From assembly GCF_000425485.1 (NCBI RefSeq), contig NZ_KE384384.1, forward strand, positions 62,001 to 126,000: a DNA stretch of 64,000 nucleotides. The letters run 5' to 3'. How positions within the stretch are numbered: position 1 is the first letter of the stretch; every line of letters starts with the position of its first letter. Shown piece by piece: positions 1 through 9,497 of the stretch. The DNA is from Flavobacterium tegetincola DSM 22377 (GTDB lineage Bacteria; Bacteroidota; Bacteroidia; Flavobacteriales; Flavobacteriaceae). The notes beneath the pieces are model-generated. The model saw nothing but the letters and a program-made list of their open reading frames with translations. It searched no databases and was not told the origin of the DNA. The position numbers were made by a program, and so were the translations under genes.

Positions 1-465
1 TCAGTGATTCGGAAACATCCGGAACGTAAATATACCGCTACACCAAAGGGATATTGGTATTATTACATCATACAAAATAGTAAAGATACGTTGCGTCCAA
101 AACGAGGCGATGTAGCTTTCTTTGATTACGAAATAGCCGATTTAAAAGGAAATGTCATTTATTCTGAAGTCGAACTACAACCTCAAACCTATCTTGTAGA
201 CAAACAAAACATCTTGATGGGCTTGCGCGACGGAATAAAAATGATGCACAAGGGCGAAAAAATTAGTTTTCTATTTCCTTCGCATTTGGGACACGGATAC
301 AGAGGAGACGATAAGCGAATTCCACCTAATTTACCGTTGGTGGTAACGGTGAGTTTGACCGATTTTAAGCCAGAAGCCGTGGCACGAACTACCGCACCTA
401 AAGCAGCGAGAAAAGCGCCCGTTGAAACAGACGCACCTAAAGTAGAAGAAATTAAACCAGAATAA
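1..465 (+). CDS. gldI: GldI, gliding-motility FKBP-type peptidyl-prolyl isomerase (5' end outside window)
   Basis: The reading frame is open from base 1, so the N-terminus, expected to carry a lipoprotein signal, lies outside the window. The visible part has one FKBP-type isomerase domain at about residues 30-122, with the stretches [24 protein letters not shown] and PLVVTVSL. An Ala/Lys/Pro-rich tail follows. GldI is a periplasmic lipoprotein needed for gliding in Flavobacterium and probably helps fold type IX secretion or motility proteins. Another FKBP gene follows after 11 bases, which supports one operon of folding factors. The GldI identity rests on the family look and this context. A generic FKBP lipoprotein is the alternative. 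Confidence 0.8.
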   Translation, partial: SVIRKHPERKYTATPKGYWYYYIIQNSKDTLRPKRGDVAFFDYEIADLKGNVIYSEVELQPQTYLVDKQNILMGLRDGIKMMHKGEKISFLFPSHLGHGYRGDDKRIPPNLPLVVTVSLTDFKPEAVARTTAPKAARKAPVETDAPKVEEIKPE

Positions 466-476
466 TTATTATAAAC

Positions 477-1577
477 ATGAAAAAACATCTTATTTTAATG
501 CTTTTAACGGCAACATTATTTTCTTGTAAAGATAAATATGCCGAATTACCTGATGGCTTGTATGCAGAAATTGTAACTTCAAAAGGAACGATTGTGGCCG
601 AGTTGGAGTTTCAAAAAACGCCGGTAACTGTAGCCAACTTCGTGTCGCTTGCTGAAGGAAAAAATGCTTTTGCAGAAGAAAGCTTGCGCAATAAACCTTT
701 TTTTGACGGACTAAAATTTCACCGTGTAATTCCTGAATTCATGATTCAAGGTGGAGATCCATTAGGAAACGGTTCTGGTGATGCAGGATATAAATTCAAA
801 GATGAAATTACCGATTTAAAACACGATGTACCCGGAATTTTGTCTATGGCAAATTCAGGTCCTGGAACCAACGGTAGTCAGTTTTTTATAACGCACGTTC
901 CTACACCTTGGTTGGACGGTAAACATACTGTGTTTGGTCATGTAGTGCTTAATTCTATGGAAACAGTGAATAAAATTGTACAAGACGACAGTATTGTTAC
1001 GGTAACGATCATTAGAAAAGGAAAATTAGCAAAGCAATTTGACGCGGCAAAAGTTTTTGCCGACTATTTTAATAACAGTGCAAACGAGGCGAAAGCAGTT
1101 GAAAAAGAATACACTGATAAATACAAGACGGTAATTGATGAAAAGGTAGCCTTTTTTGCCACCAATAAAGCAAAAGCTATTAAAACCAAATCGGGATTGC
1201 AATACATCATCATTGAAAAAGGTGCTGGTAAAAAACCTGCAGCTGGCACGCAAATTTTTATTGACTACGCTGGTTTTTTTGAAAATGGAACATTATTTGA
1301 CAGCAGTATGGAAGGTGTTTCAAGAGATTTTGGAAAATATGATGAAACACGAAGCGCTCAAGGTGGCTATCAACCTATCGCATTTGAAGCTGGCCGAAAA
1401 GACGGAATGATACCGGGATTTATTGAAGGGATTGATCAATTGTCTTTTGGCGACCGTGCATTATTATTTATACCATCTAATTTAGCCTATGGCGAAGCAG
1501 GTGTTGGCAATGGATTAATCCCACCAAATACGCCTTTGATTTTTGACATTACTTTGAAAGAAAAACCAAATAATTAA
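477..1577 (+). CDS. Lipoprotein with cyclophilin and FKBP isomerase domains
   Basis: The 366-residue protein starts with a lipoprotein signal ending in LFSC (Cys17), so it is probably membrane-anchored and periplasmic. Residues about 27-185 form a cyclophilin domain ([32 protein letters not shown]). Residues about 245-363 form an FKBP domain ([28 protein letters not shown]). Both folds catalyse cis-trans isomerisation of prolyl bonds, so this is a double-headed folding catalyst. It lies 11 bases after gldI and 20 bases before a close paralogue. The FKBP domain carries a longer insert than that of the neighbour. The function is well supported by motifs, but the substrates are unknown. Confidence 0.9.
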   Translation: MKKHLILMLLTATLFSCKDKYAELPDGLYAEIVTSKGTIVAELEFQKTPVTVANFVSLAEGKNAFAEESLRNKPFFDGLKFHRVIPEFMIQGGDPLGNGSGDAGYKFKDEITDLKHDVPGILSMANSGPGTNGSQFFITHVPTPWLDGKHTVFGHVVLNSMETVNKIVQDDSIVTVTIIRKGKLAKQFDAAKVFADYFNNSANEAKAVEKEYTDKYKTVIDEKVAFFATNKAKAIKTKSGLQYIIIEKGAGKKPAAGTQIFIDYAGFFENGTLFDSSMEGVSRDFGKYDETRSAQGGYQPIAFEAGRKDGMIPGFIEGIDQLSFGDRALLFIPSNLAYGEAGVGNGLIPPNTPLIFDITLKEKPNN

Positions 1578-1597
1578 TTTGTAAATAAACGAAAAAG

Positions 1598-2608
1598 ATG
1601 AAAATAAAATATTTAGTTGCAGTCATGCTTTTTGCTTCCGTTGCAACTTTTGCACAGAAAAAAGCTCCCGTTGCGGAAGGGATTTTTGCTGAAATAGAAA
1701 CTACGAAAGGTAAGATCGTAATTGATTTGAATTACAAAAAAACACCTTTAACAGTTGCAAGTTTTATAACCTTAGCAGAAGGAACTAATCCTGATGTAAC
1801 AGCTGCTTATAAAGGCAAAAAGTTCTATGACGGTTTAAAATTCCATCGTGTTATTAATGATTTTATGATTCAAGGTGGAGATCCACTTGGAACGGGTTCT
1901 GGTGATCCTGGATATAAATTTAAAGATGAAATTACTGATTTAAAGCACGAATCTGCTGGAGTTCTTTCTATGGCCAATTCAGGTCCGAATACCAATGGTA
2001 GTCAGTTTTTTATTACCCATAAGGCTACGCCACACTTGGACGGAAAACATACCGTTTTTGGTAAAGTAACTGCAGGTATGGACGTGGTTAATAATATTGT
2101 ACAAAATGATGTAATGACTAAAGTTACCATCGTTAAAGTTGGTGCTGAGGCAAAAAAGTTTGACGCAGTTAAAGTATTTAATACAGCAATTGCAGCCGGC
2201 AAACTTGCTTCGGCAAAAGAAGCTAAAGAGCGTGAAGCAATAAATGCAGCCGTTTTAAAGGAATTTGAAGGCGGAGGTACGACCGCAAGCGGATTAAAAT
2301 ACATTGTAATTAAACAAGGAACAGGTCCAAAACCAGTGGCTACAAGTAACGTAAAAGTACATTATGCAGGAACGCTTGTTAATGGAACTGAATTTGACAG
2401 CAGTATCAAACGCGGCGAACCAATTGATTTCAACTTAAGTCAAGTTATTCCTGGATGGACAGAAGGTTTAAAGTTAATGCCGGAAGGATCTAAGTATAAA
2501 TTCTACATTCCTTATCATCTAGCATATGGCGAAAGAGCTATGGGAGGCGTAATTCCTGCAAAAAGCGATTTGATTTTTGAAGTGGAATTGCTGAAAATAA
2601 ATAATTAG
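1598..2608 (+). CDS. Secreted cyclophilin-FKBP fusion isomerase, paralogue of the preceding gene
   Basis: This 336-residue protein has a Sec signal peptide ending near FAQ (residue 20) with no lipobox, so it should be soluble in the periplasm. The cyclophilin domain covers about residues 29-187 ([23 protein letters not shown]) and the FKBP domain about 235-335 ([25 protein letters not shown]). The order and many motifs match the upstream lipoprotein, so the two arose by tandem duplication. It ends the gldI operon, and a strong hairpin terminator begins 19 bases after the stop. The two copies may split the work between membrane-bound and soluble periplasm. Confidence 0.9.
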   Translation: MKIKYLVAVMLFASVATFAQKKAPVAEGIFAEIETTKGKIVIDLNYKKTPLTVASFITLAEGTNPDVTAAYKGKKFYDGLKFHRVINDFMIQGGDPLGTGSGDPGYKFKDEITDLKHESAGVLSMANSGPNTNGSQFFITHKATPHLDGKHTVFGKVTAGMDVVNNIVQNDVMTKVTIVKVGAEAKKFDAVKVFNTAIAAGKLASAKEAKEREAINAAVLKEFEGGGTTASGLKYIVIKQGTGPKPVATSNVKVHYAGTLVNGTEFDSSIKRGEPIDFNLSQVIPGWTEGLKLMPEGSKYKFYIPYHLAYGERAMGGVIPAKSDLIFEVELLKINN

Positions 2609-2627
2609 AATAAAAGCGATACTGCAT

Positions 2628-2667
2628 AAAAATCCCTAAAGAGTAATTTACTTTTTAGGGATTTTTT
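2628..2667 (+). terminator. Rho-independent terminator of the gldI operon
   Basis: A 13-base perfect stem (arms 2628-2640 and 2654-2666) is flanked by A and T runs, so it can end transcription from both sides. It serves the three-gene isomerase operon and the convergent thioredoxin-family gene. Confidence 0.85.
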
Positions 2668-2683
2668 AATTTGAAGAAATATG

Positions 2684-4003
2684 CTATTTACGTGTTTTTA
2701 AAAAACTTTTTAAATGTTCAACACTTACTATTTTAGACAAAATTTTCAAGTCTTTATCCAATAGAATATAAGTGGGAGTGGCAAACACATGATACTCTTT
2801 TGCAGCTGTACTTTCCCAACCTTTTCCATCGCAGAACGTGATAAAAGGAGCGTCTTTATAAAATGCAGCAAACTCTTTTTTATCCGAATCTACAGAAATA
2901 TAAATGATTTCTAAATTAGTACCTTCTTTTAATTCCTTGTAACTTTCTACAAGTTTTGGGTAATCCGTTTTGCAATTGGGACACCAACTTGCTCCAAAAG
3001 CAACCAACTTGTATTTGTTTTTTAGTTTCTTTAAAGTTGATTTTCCGTCCAAAACAATATCCGGAGCTGTTTTTCCTACAGCCATTTTGCGGTATTGCTC
3101 AAAGAGATCGGTGCTTTTTTCGTTGAGCATGCAGTTTTCCTGGTTCAGCATTTTTAGGGCTAAGTATTCGGCGTTTTTAACCAAACTATGGCTTTCTAAA
3201 AACGTAAACCAATGTTGCGTTATCTCTTGTAGCATAACGGGTTCGTCTTTTAGTTCTAAAACCACTTTATCAATCGCTTGATTGAGTAACGGCTCTATTT
3301 CCTCTAAAGGAAAACGTTCTACCAAGTAGGTATATCCTTCAATTAAATCTTTATACAAACCAGCATGCTTTAACATTTTAAAATCAACTCCCATAAATTC
3401 TTGCACATGCATCGCAGACCGCCAGTTATAAGTTTTTACAGTAGTAGGCATTTGCTCAATTAATCCTTTTGCAAGTAGGTACTGTCTTACCCAAATGTTT
3501 TCGGGTAGTGATTTTACATAAGTAGGATACATTTCAGCAACAAGTTGTAACTCCTTAGCTATACTTTTTTGTTGGATACTATCCTTTTCGTATAAAGGAA
3601 GTAAGTAATTCCATCCGGCCAGTTTAGCTTCCGATTCCTGAAAGGTCTTCATCCCTGCAATAAAGGCATCATACTCTTTACTATTGGTCAATTGCATTCC
3701 ATCTCTATTGGTTAAGTCTTCCCAAAAAAGATTTATATTTTCTTTATTTAATAAAAACATATTTTGATACGCTCCATTCATGTATAATTGTGCAACACCC
3801 ACATAGCTTTCTGGATATGTTAAGGTAAACTTGCCGTCTTCCTTACTTTGAGCGGTGCTTAAAATCGTAGTTTGCATACCGTTATAGCCTCTCAATTCAT
3901 AGTTACTGTTTGGAAAGTCTGGAAAATGCCCTTGAATGGTAAAAATGCTTTGGGCAATAAGAGTGTTTCCGATAAGGAGGAAAAGAAAGAGTAATTGTTT
4001 CAT
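2684..4003 (-). CDS. Periplasmic TlpA-like thioredoxin-domain protein
   Basis: The 439-residue protein has a Sec signal peptide (cleavage near IAQ, residue 18). Residues about 20-110 are a beta-rich domain like the DUF4369 type common at the front of Bacteroidota thiol-disulfide proteins, and a long helical middle follows. A thioredoxin-like domain occupies about residues 315-437 with the redox motif WCPNC near residue 340 and the cis-proline context FATPTYILLD. It probably reduces or exchanges disulfides in the periplasm. It stands alone, convergent with the gldI operon. The family call is firm, but the partner is unknown. Confidence 0.85.
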   Translation of the reverse strand: MKQLLFLFLLIGNTLIAQSIFTIQGHFPDFPNSNYELRGYNGMQTTILSTAQSKEDGKFTLTYPESYVGVAQLYMNGAYQNMFLLNKENINLFWEDLTNRDGMQLTNSKEYDAFIAGMKTFQESEAKLAGWNYLLPLYEKDSIQQKSIAKELQLVAEMYPTYVKSLPENIWVRQYLLAKGLIEQMPTTVKTYNWRSAMHVQEFMGVDFKMLKHAGLYKDLIEGYTYLVERFPLEEIEPLLNQAIDKVVLELKDEPVMLQEITQHWFTFLESHSLVKNAEYLALKMLNQENCMLNEKSTDLFEQYRKMAVGKTAPDIVLDGKSTLKKLKNKYKLVAFGASWCPNCKTDYPKLVESYKELKEGTNLEIIYISVDSDKKEFAAFYKDAPFITFCDGKGWESTAAKEYHVFATPTYILLDKDLKILSKIVSVEHLKSFLKTRK

Positions 4004-4369
4004 TTTTAATATTTAAAAAAAGTAGATTGTATATTGGCAAACAAGATGTGTGCGTCTCTAAGGTTATCATTTTAAATCTGTTTGTGTAGAATTTAAAAAT
4101 GCATAAATGCAGGTAAAAAACTGTTGCAAATTTATATAATTCAATGCTAATCTTCAATTAAAAGTTATCTGATTACTTAATTTAGACAGCCTAATATAGT
4201 AGTAAAAAAACTAATTATTTGCTTCAAATTTAAATACAAAAAACACCTACAAACAAAACTTAGATTATTATCCGCTTAAAACAGCCCTTTTATTCTTTGA
4301 AAAATACATCGTTTAAAACTAACTTCTACAGTACAACAAAGCAAAACTACTTGCGAAATCCCAAATTTG

Positions 4370-4505
4370 ACGTCCTAAATTCCACAATTGGCATTATTAG
4401 CCTCTTGCTTGGGGTTATATACCCTAAAATTGACGTGGCACAACCCCTAATTTAACGCAAATAACCCCAAATTTGGGGTTAAGTACCCTAAATTTGAGGT
4501 TATCC
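4370..4505. repeat. Cluster of degenerate palindromic and direct repeats
   Basis: Within about 135 bases a motif like CCCTAAATTTGACGT or its complement occurs at least five times with small changes (near 4371, 4414, 4430, 4463 and 4485). Bases 4463-4480 form a perfect 18-base palindrome, aaccccaaatttggggtt. The rest of 4004-4544 is AT-rich and shows no gene. The cluster sits just downstream of a broken minus-strand gene. It could be a remnant of a repeat element or a set of protein-binding sites. No function is shown. Confidence 0.6.
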
Positions 4506-4544
4506 TAGTAATCGGTTGGGCTTATAGACCCCATCACTTATAGT

Positions 4545-5042
4545 TTAGACGTCATCGTTGTGGTCTTCCTCCTTATCGTTGGGGCTTTTAGTGCTTGTAC
4601 GACTAAAAAACTGTTTAAGCTCTAGCTCCTTGGTAGCATAGCCGCTAGCATCCGAACTATTTTTATATTGCGTATAATAACCTACAAGTGCAGCTTGGTA
4701 GTTATGCCAGTCGTCGAGTATTTTGGCATTTTCCATACCCCGTACCAGCTCCACTAGCTGCTCGATGTTGGCTTGTAATAAAGACCGTGTTTGATAGTCG
4801 GCAGCAAATTCCTCCCAGTCTACATCTGGAGTACTCAAAGCGGGCTGGCTGTCTTCATAATCTTTTACTTTGTTTATAATGAGCTTATTTTGCTCATTTA
4901 CACTTCCAAATCTCTGACATTATTCTGCAGAAAGGTTTGCTAGGTTAGGCTTTAGTGCTGTTATTAATGTGTTTACTGTACCTTTGATGGTAGTTTTTTC
5001 AGCGTCGGTAAAGGGACGGCTTTCTTGATTTAAAAATGGCAT
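4545..5042 (-). pseudogene. Small hypothetical protein gene interrupted by one in-frame TAA
   Basis: Reading from the ATG at 5042 gives an acidic helical protein that would be 165 residues long, but a single TAA at 4920-4922 falls after codon 40 (context NLSAE, stop, CQRFGS). The frame is otherwise intact to 4545, and the residues on either side look like one protein. A TTG at about 4838 could restart a 97-residue C-terminal part (STPDVDWEEFAADY onward). I do not recognise the family. It resembles a short conserved hypothetical protein. One base change, from GAA for example, would explain the stop. Recent inactivation or a sequence error are both possible. Confidence 0.65.
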
Positions 5043-5390
5043 AAGTGTTTGGTTTTAAAAGGCTAATAAAGAAATAAAATCAATCAAGTAAATAACATGT
5101 TATTAAGAAAATGAACTTAATTATCTGTTTGTAACTGTTAAAATTATCAAGTATATTAAAACCCGTTTACCACATATAAGAGAATCGTTTTTGAACAACA
5201 GAAATTAGCGAATAGTGGCTCCAGCTTTTTGAAAATTTATAGACAATTACACCTAAGTACTTAAATAGATGTAAAACGGATTGAGGGTATGTAAAAAATG
5301 CAATTCCCAATTATTCATAGAGATTATACTCAAAAATAATATCATTTGTAGAATAGATGCCGAAAAGAAAACCTTTAAGTCTATTAAAAG
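5043..5390. other. AT-rich intergenic stretch, no gene seen
   Basis: No open frame with coding character and no strong repeat is visible between the broken gene and the terminator at 5391. Upstream signals of the broken minus-strand gene would lie at its left end, but none is clear. Confidence 0.5.
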
Positions 5391-5441
5391 AAAAAAACAC
5401 ATACGCACTTTTCAAAATGAAAAATGTGTATGTGTTTTTTT
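5391..5441 (-). terminator. Strong hairpin terminator after the FISUMP gene
   Basis: A roughly 22-base stem with two mismatches (arms 5392-5413 and 5419-5440) has A-rich and T-rich ends. It lies about 100 bases beyond the stop of the minus-strand gene at 5545, with no gene between them. Confidence 0.8.
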
Positions 5442-5544
5442 ATAATAAAGAATATTTCTGTAGTTTGTGACTATCCAAAAGTTGCATTAGTGAACCGCTA
5501 GCTCAAATTTTAAAGTTAATCAAGCCACTTATCTAATCAAAGTA

Positions 5545-7032
5545 TCAATCTTTAATACATCGAACAGAAAGGCCAAGAGGAATGCTAGAACTATTTATTT
5601 TAAAGTTGGCATTGGTCCCGAAAAACATAGTACTTTTATTTACACCACCAACTGAGGTAGAACTCCAGTAGTAACCAAACGAACCTTGAGCTGATGCATA
5701 ATTCTGGCCAGAGTTACGATAGCCCGGAGCTGTTAAGCCTAACGCTCTTGAAGATGCATTGGTGTAATCTGTATAACCAGTATTTATTAAAGTAATTATC
5801 TCAGCCTCCGTTGGCAATCTAAAGCCATTAGGGCATGGGTTGTTTATACCTAATTCACCTTGCCATAAACTATCTGCTGCTACCGCACCTGGTGCTGTAG
5901 CACTGTACCAATTTTGCGAATTTGCTAAATTTTTCACATCATTTGGCGGTGCTACTGTAGAAGTTGGAGAAACATAATATACAACCTCAGAAACTGTTGA
6001 CGCAGATCCATTGGCATAATCTCTCAATTCGTGCCCATCAGAATATCTACCCCACTGGTATAAGGAGCCATAAGCTTTATAATCATTAGAAGCAGTAGCT
6101 TTTGTTGCTGGGTTAAAGTTTGGACCACCTACTTTTGTATATGCTGCACCCAAATTATGGTTTAACCATGTTTTCCCGTCTTCTCCTGTTATAGGAAGAT
6201 ATAAGAAATTATGTTTTGCATCTGCAAAATTCCGATCTGGAATACCCGCAATGGCACGCAAGGCAAATCGCGCTGTGCCTCCCTCACTATCGGTAGCATA
6301 CGTAAAATTTGCGAGTAAAACACCTAAGTTATCGTTACCAATACCACTTTGAATATCTAATTTCTTAATGTTTAAATTTCCTCCAACTGACTTCATATTA
6401 GCTATAACAGTACCACTTCCTACAGCATAAGAACCTTCAGGGTAAGAAAAAGTTACAACTCTTGCAATTCCATCTTGCGTAGAAGAAGCAGGTACATTTA
6501 TAGTTTGACTAAATGATGGTAAACTCACTGAACCACCTGTAACCCTGTACGGTATCTTGATACTTAGACCAGTAGTAGTTAAAGTTCCTTGTACATCTAT
6601 TACTGCAGCCTCATTTGCTCCATCCGCAGCAATTCCTGTGTCAAATGTAGCCGGTCCAGTTGGAGTGGTATAAGGGTTATAATCTACATCATAAACAGAA
6701 GCTATATAATTGTCACTAACCGATCCAAGTTTAATGTTATTTGGCAAAGGTAATGTTGTTGCTGGTACTCGCACTGCAGCTCTACCATTAAGGCATTCAG
6801 ACCATGCTCCATCTTCATACGCACGGATGCATTTGTTGAAAATATCATACACGATCATCCCATTTACAGGTGCAGTAACGACATCAACGTTAGCTAAACG
6901 AGGAACTATAAGGCCGCTAGTACTAGACACAATGTCTAAAGCACCTTCTGGCGTAGTTGTGTTGATACCCATTTGTGCAGTAATGGTTGTACTTATAGTT
7001 AAAAGCGCTATACTAAATAATAGTTTTTTCAT
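5545..7032 (-). CDS. Secreted protein with C-terminal FISUMP domain
   Basis: The 495-residue protein begins with a Sec signal peptide (MKKLLFSIALL to about residue 20). The first half is a beta-rich region typical of Flavobacteria surface proteins (MGINTTTPEGALDI, ANFTYAT). About residues 285-495 match the Fibrobacter succinogenes major paralogous domain: KTWLNHNLGA, YGSLYQWGRYSDG, PCPNGFRLPTEAEI, YYWSSTS and a final SVRCIKD. Such proteins are thought to be exported to the cell surface, but their role is not known. No type IX C-terminal domain is evident. The gene stands alone in a sparse, degraded region. Confidence 0.8.
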   Translation of the reverse strand: MKKLLFSIALLTISTTITAQMGINTTTPEGALDIVSSTSGLIVPRLANVDVVTAPVNGMIVYDIFNKCIRAYEDGAWSECLNGRAAVRVPATTLPLPNNIKLGSVSDNYIASVYDVDYNPYTTPTGPATFDTGIAADGANEAAVIDVQGTLTTTGLSIKIPYRVTGGSVSLPSFSQTINVPASSTQDGIARVVTFSYPEGSYAVGSGTVIANMKSVGGNLNIKKLDIQSGIGNDNLGVLLANFTYATDSEGGTARFALRAIAGIPDRNFADAKHNFLYLPITGEDGKTWLNHNLGAAYTKVGGPNFNPATKATASNDYKAYGSLYQWGRYSDGHELRDYANGSASTVSEVVYYVSPTSTVAPPNDVKNLANSQNWYSATAPGAVAADSLWQGELGINNPCPNGFRLPTEAEIITLINTGYTDYTNASSRALGLTAPGYRNSGQNYASAQGSFGYYWSSTSVGGVNKSTMFFGTNANFKINSSSIPLGLSVRCIKD

Positions 7033-7959
7033 TGTTATATAAATAGATTTATTTTATAAAAATTTTGACAGAATATACTTAGTTTACGTTCTTAGATAAA
7101 TATAGTACGTGAAAAAAATAAGGCCGCAAAAGTAAGTCTTTTATCTAAATAAGAAAATTTAATATAACAAAATACTGTAAAAAAACCTCAAAAAATCACA
7201 ATTTAGTTATGTACAGACGTTTAAAATCGACTACTCAATAAAACTAGTTGAATTATTATGTCCTTTTTGATAGAATTGTAGATGATTTATTTAAAAAAAG
7301 CCCTCATTAAAAGAGGAAATGAATAAAAATCAACAGCAGAAGGTATGCAAAGGACTTGTACTTAAATATTTTAAGTACCATCGATACTATTAATTTATCC
7401 TTCAAACAATTATAAATTAGTGACATTCGTAAATGTTCTGCACTCAATCGAAATTTTAATGTAATAAGGAAATTCACATAAATCTGCCCGCTAATTGAAC
7501 AATTATAGACTGTGAATAGGGTAGGTTTTTTATTTAATTAGAATGTATAAACACGAAAATAAAATATATACGAACTAAAATTTTACCATTGTATTATGCA
7601 ACAGTCAAAGAATATATGTACCGCTAGTATTCAAGCTATTACACAAGGATGAGATTTAAGTATTGTTTAACAACATTGGCTTCATTTCAAATTTAGATAA
7701 TTTCTAAAGTAAAGACTCGTTTAGTTCAAGAGAGATATGTCTCGTAACTGTCCTCTTTTTATTTACTACAGTATTTAGGTATTCTTCATGTTACTTAGAT
7801 GACAAATGTATCGGATTTAAAAATTCTTAATATTAGTCCCTCTTATCAAATAATGTAAATTTATTTTAAAATACTTTCAAATATATAACTGCTGTAATGA
7901 TTTTAGTTCGTCTAAAGACTGATTAACTTAATTTATACTCATCAAAGGGAACAACTATC
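7033..7959. other. Long AT-rich region without a recognisable gene
   Basis: Neither strand offers a frame with convincing coding character over these 900 bases. The first 100 bases should hold the promoter of the FISUMP gene. The remainder may be the worn-down remains of genes, as the adjoining fragment at 7960-8256 suggests. Confidence 0.5.
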
Positions 7960-8256
7960 TTATTGATATTTTACTTTTCCTTTGTATCCTGCACTTTTCA
8001 ATTGTACATTATTTAATGTAATAATTACCTTATATTTCGGTAAGTTTTTTATCACATCATATTATTAGGTAGCGGATCATTACCATCCAATTTTAGATGT
8101 GCAAAATTATCACAACCTGCAACTTTAAGCACTACATCATTGCCTGAAGTTCCTACTATTGCTTTCTTAAATAACTGTCAAACTTTGTGCTCTGTGAAGT
8201 TGCAATGTTAGAAATAGAACTAAAATAAAAACAAGTAAAATCAACAATTTATTTAC
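7960..8256 (-). pseudogene. Frameshifted remnant of a small secreted protein gene
   Basis: Coding-like text runs leftward through several frames. From about 8256 a hydrophobic, signal-peptide-like stretch reads NKLLILLVFILVLF. A second frame then reads SNIATSQSTKFDSYLRK, and a third continues AIVGTSGNDVVLKVAGCDN and HLKLDGNDPLPNN. After another shift comes KNLPKYKVIITLNN, ending KGKVKYQ and TAA at 7960-7962. Joined, these give a plausible exported protein of about 100 residues. At least two frameshifts separate the pieces and no start codon remains, so the gene is dead. The family is not recognised. Confidence 0.55.
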
Positions 8257-8445
8257 TGATTTGAGTAGATTGTACTTGTAAAATTTTAAATACATGAGTC
8301 AAGTAAAATGGCAGATGAAAATATTGGAATAGTAAATCTAGCTAAAAAAAAGAAGAAGAAAATTCGAGATTAGTGTTTAACCTTTTTAAATTGTTGCATA
8401 AAATAAACCTACTTCACTTGCACTTAGCCTTAATAAAACTCCAAT

Positions 8446-8482
8446 AAAAAAGCCCGACATTCAAAAATATCGAGCTTTTTTT
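8446..8482 (-). terminator. Hairpin terminator after the 145-residue hypothetical gene
   Basis: An imperfect stem (aaaaaagc with gctttttt, plus an inner cga with tcg pair) ends in a T run. It lies about 50 bases past the stop at 8533. Confidence 0.6.
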
Positions 8483-8532
8483 ATTTCAAATTTTAACGAG
8501 TTACTCATAAATAAGACAACTATTAATTTTTC

Positions 8533-8970
8533 TTATTTCGCTTTAAATTTCCATTCAAATTCGTCATTCTTGATAATCGCACCTAATTCTACTTTTACGG
8601 CAAAGCCAAATTCAGTTTGCACAATCATCCAATAATCTTCATTAAAGTAATTCTCATACGTATCAAAAGATTCCTCATCCCAAGTTTTTAAACCTTTTGG
8701 AATTAAATCTTTCTTGATTGTATCCATCGTTTTTCCAATGATTTTCTGATCCTCGAGAATCAAATTATCATTAGAACTTACAATATACCCTAATTTCAAA
8801 CCTTCATCTGCATAAAAAGTCAAACGCATTTTTTGCGCATTGTAAAGCAAAATTACATTATCATCTTCGTCCTTATAGGATTTGGTTGGTTTTCCGTAAA
8901 TAGCAACTACATCTTTTTGAAGCATTCCAAAAAGTAATTTATCAATTCCGTTTTTTAAATTTATTTTCAT
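8533..8970 (-). CDS. Hypothetical cytoplasmic protein, 145 residues
   Basis: The protein has no signal peptide or membrane segment. It opens with KNGIDKLLFGMLQKDVVAIYGKP, a pattern of a short helix then GKPT that recalls small proteins of the SmpA or immunity-protein type. It continues with alternating strands (RLTFYADEGLKLGYI) and ends Lys-rich. I do not recognise a named family. It stands alone with its own terminator and is separated by 144 bases from the next minus-strand gene. Its composition is normal for the region, so it is likely to be a real gene. Confidence 0.6.
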   Translation of the reverse strand: MKINLKNGIDKLLFGMLQKDVVAIYGKPTKSYKDEDDNVILLYNAQKMRLTFYADEGLKLGYIVSSNDNLILEDQKIIGKTMDTIKKDLIPKGLKTWDEESFDTYENYFNEDYWMIVQTEFGFAVKVELGAIIKNDEFEWKFKAK

Positions 8971-9114
8971 TATTCGTTTTTTATTATCAATAAAAGCGTG
9001 AGCGTCTCTTAAAAATTTTACCGCAAGGCTACCAAAGTGCAGAGGACAAATGGCTTTATACTACATCTTTTTTAGTTTGCAAAATTATTCAATTAGCGTA
9101 TAATTTAGTACTCA

Positions 9115-9477
9115 TTACTCCATTTCATTCATCTCATCGTAACGGGCTGGAATTTGTGGATCGTACAGTGGACACTTGTATTCTTCCATAACATCTACCA
9201 ATTTATCCATTGTGGTTCCCACGGTTCCGTAGCAATCAATTTTTACAGAATTCGGCGTTGTCTTTACATGAAAAGCACCTGGTCCATCACTGTTTTTCCA
9301 ACTATTTTGATCCACACGTTCCCATTTGGAAAACACAGAATTGATTCGGTTTACAATCACGTCAACAGGTAAAATCTCCAAACCGTCCACTGGCTCATTG
9401 TCCTCGATGGCTTCATAAACCAAATGATGGTTCAAGTAAACGCCCTCTTCATATCTCCAAAAAAGCAATTCGTACAT
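9115..9477 (-). CDS. Conserved-looking hypothetical protein downstream of purM
   Basis: This 120-residue acidic protein (MYELLFWRYEEG at the start, many Asp and Glu) has no export signal. Its start lies 20 bases after the stop of purM, so the two are probably co-transcribed. The C-terminal half (GTVGTTMDKLVDVMEEYKC) looks like a strand followed by an amphipathic helix. I know of no function. The operon position suggests, but does not show, a link to purine synthesis or simple co-regulation. Confidence 0.6.
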   Translation of the reverse strand: MYELLFWRYEEGVYLNHHLVYEAIEDNEPVDGLEILPVDVIVNRINSVFSKWERVDQNSWKNSDGPGAFHVKTTPNSVKIDCYGTVGTTMDKLVDVMEEYKCPLYDPQIPARYDEMNEME

Positions 9478-9497
9478 ACCTGTATCTTTATAATTTA

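Noticed and set aside
3903..4157. Minus-strand frame of 84 codons upstream of the thioredoxin-family gene
   Set aside because: It overlaps the signal-peptide region of the real gene in another frame, and its product lacks any protein-like pattern.
8308..8373. Tiny plus-strand frame encoding MADENIGIVNLAKKKKKKIRD
   Set aside because: Only 21 codons, no clear ribosome site, promoter or conservation evidence. The Lys run comes from an A-rich tract.
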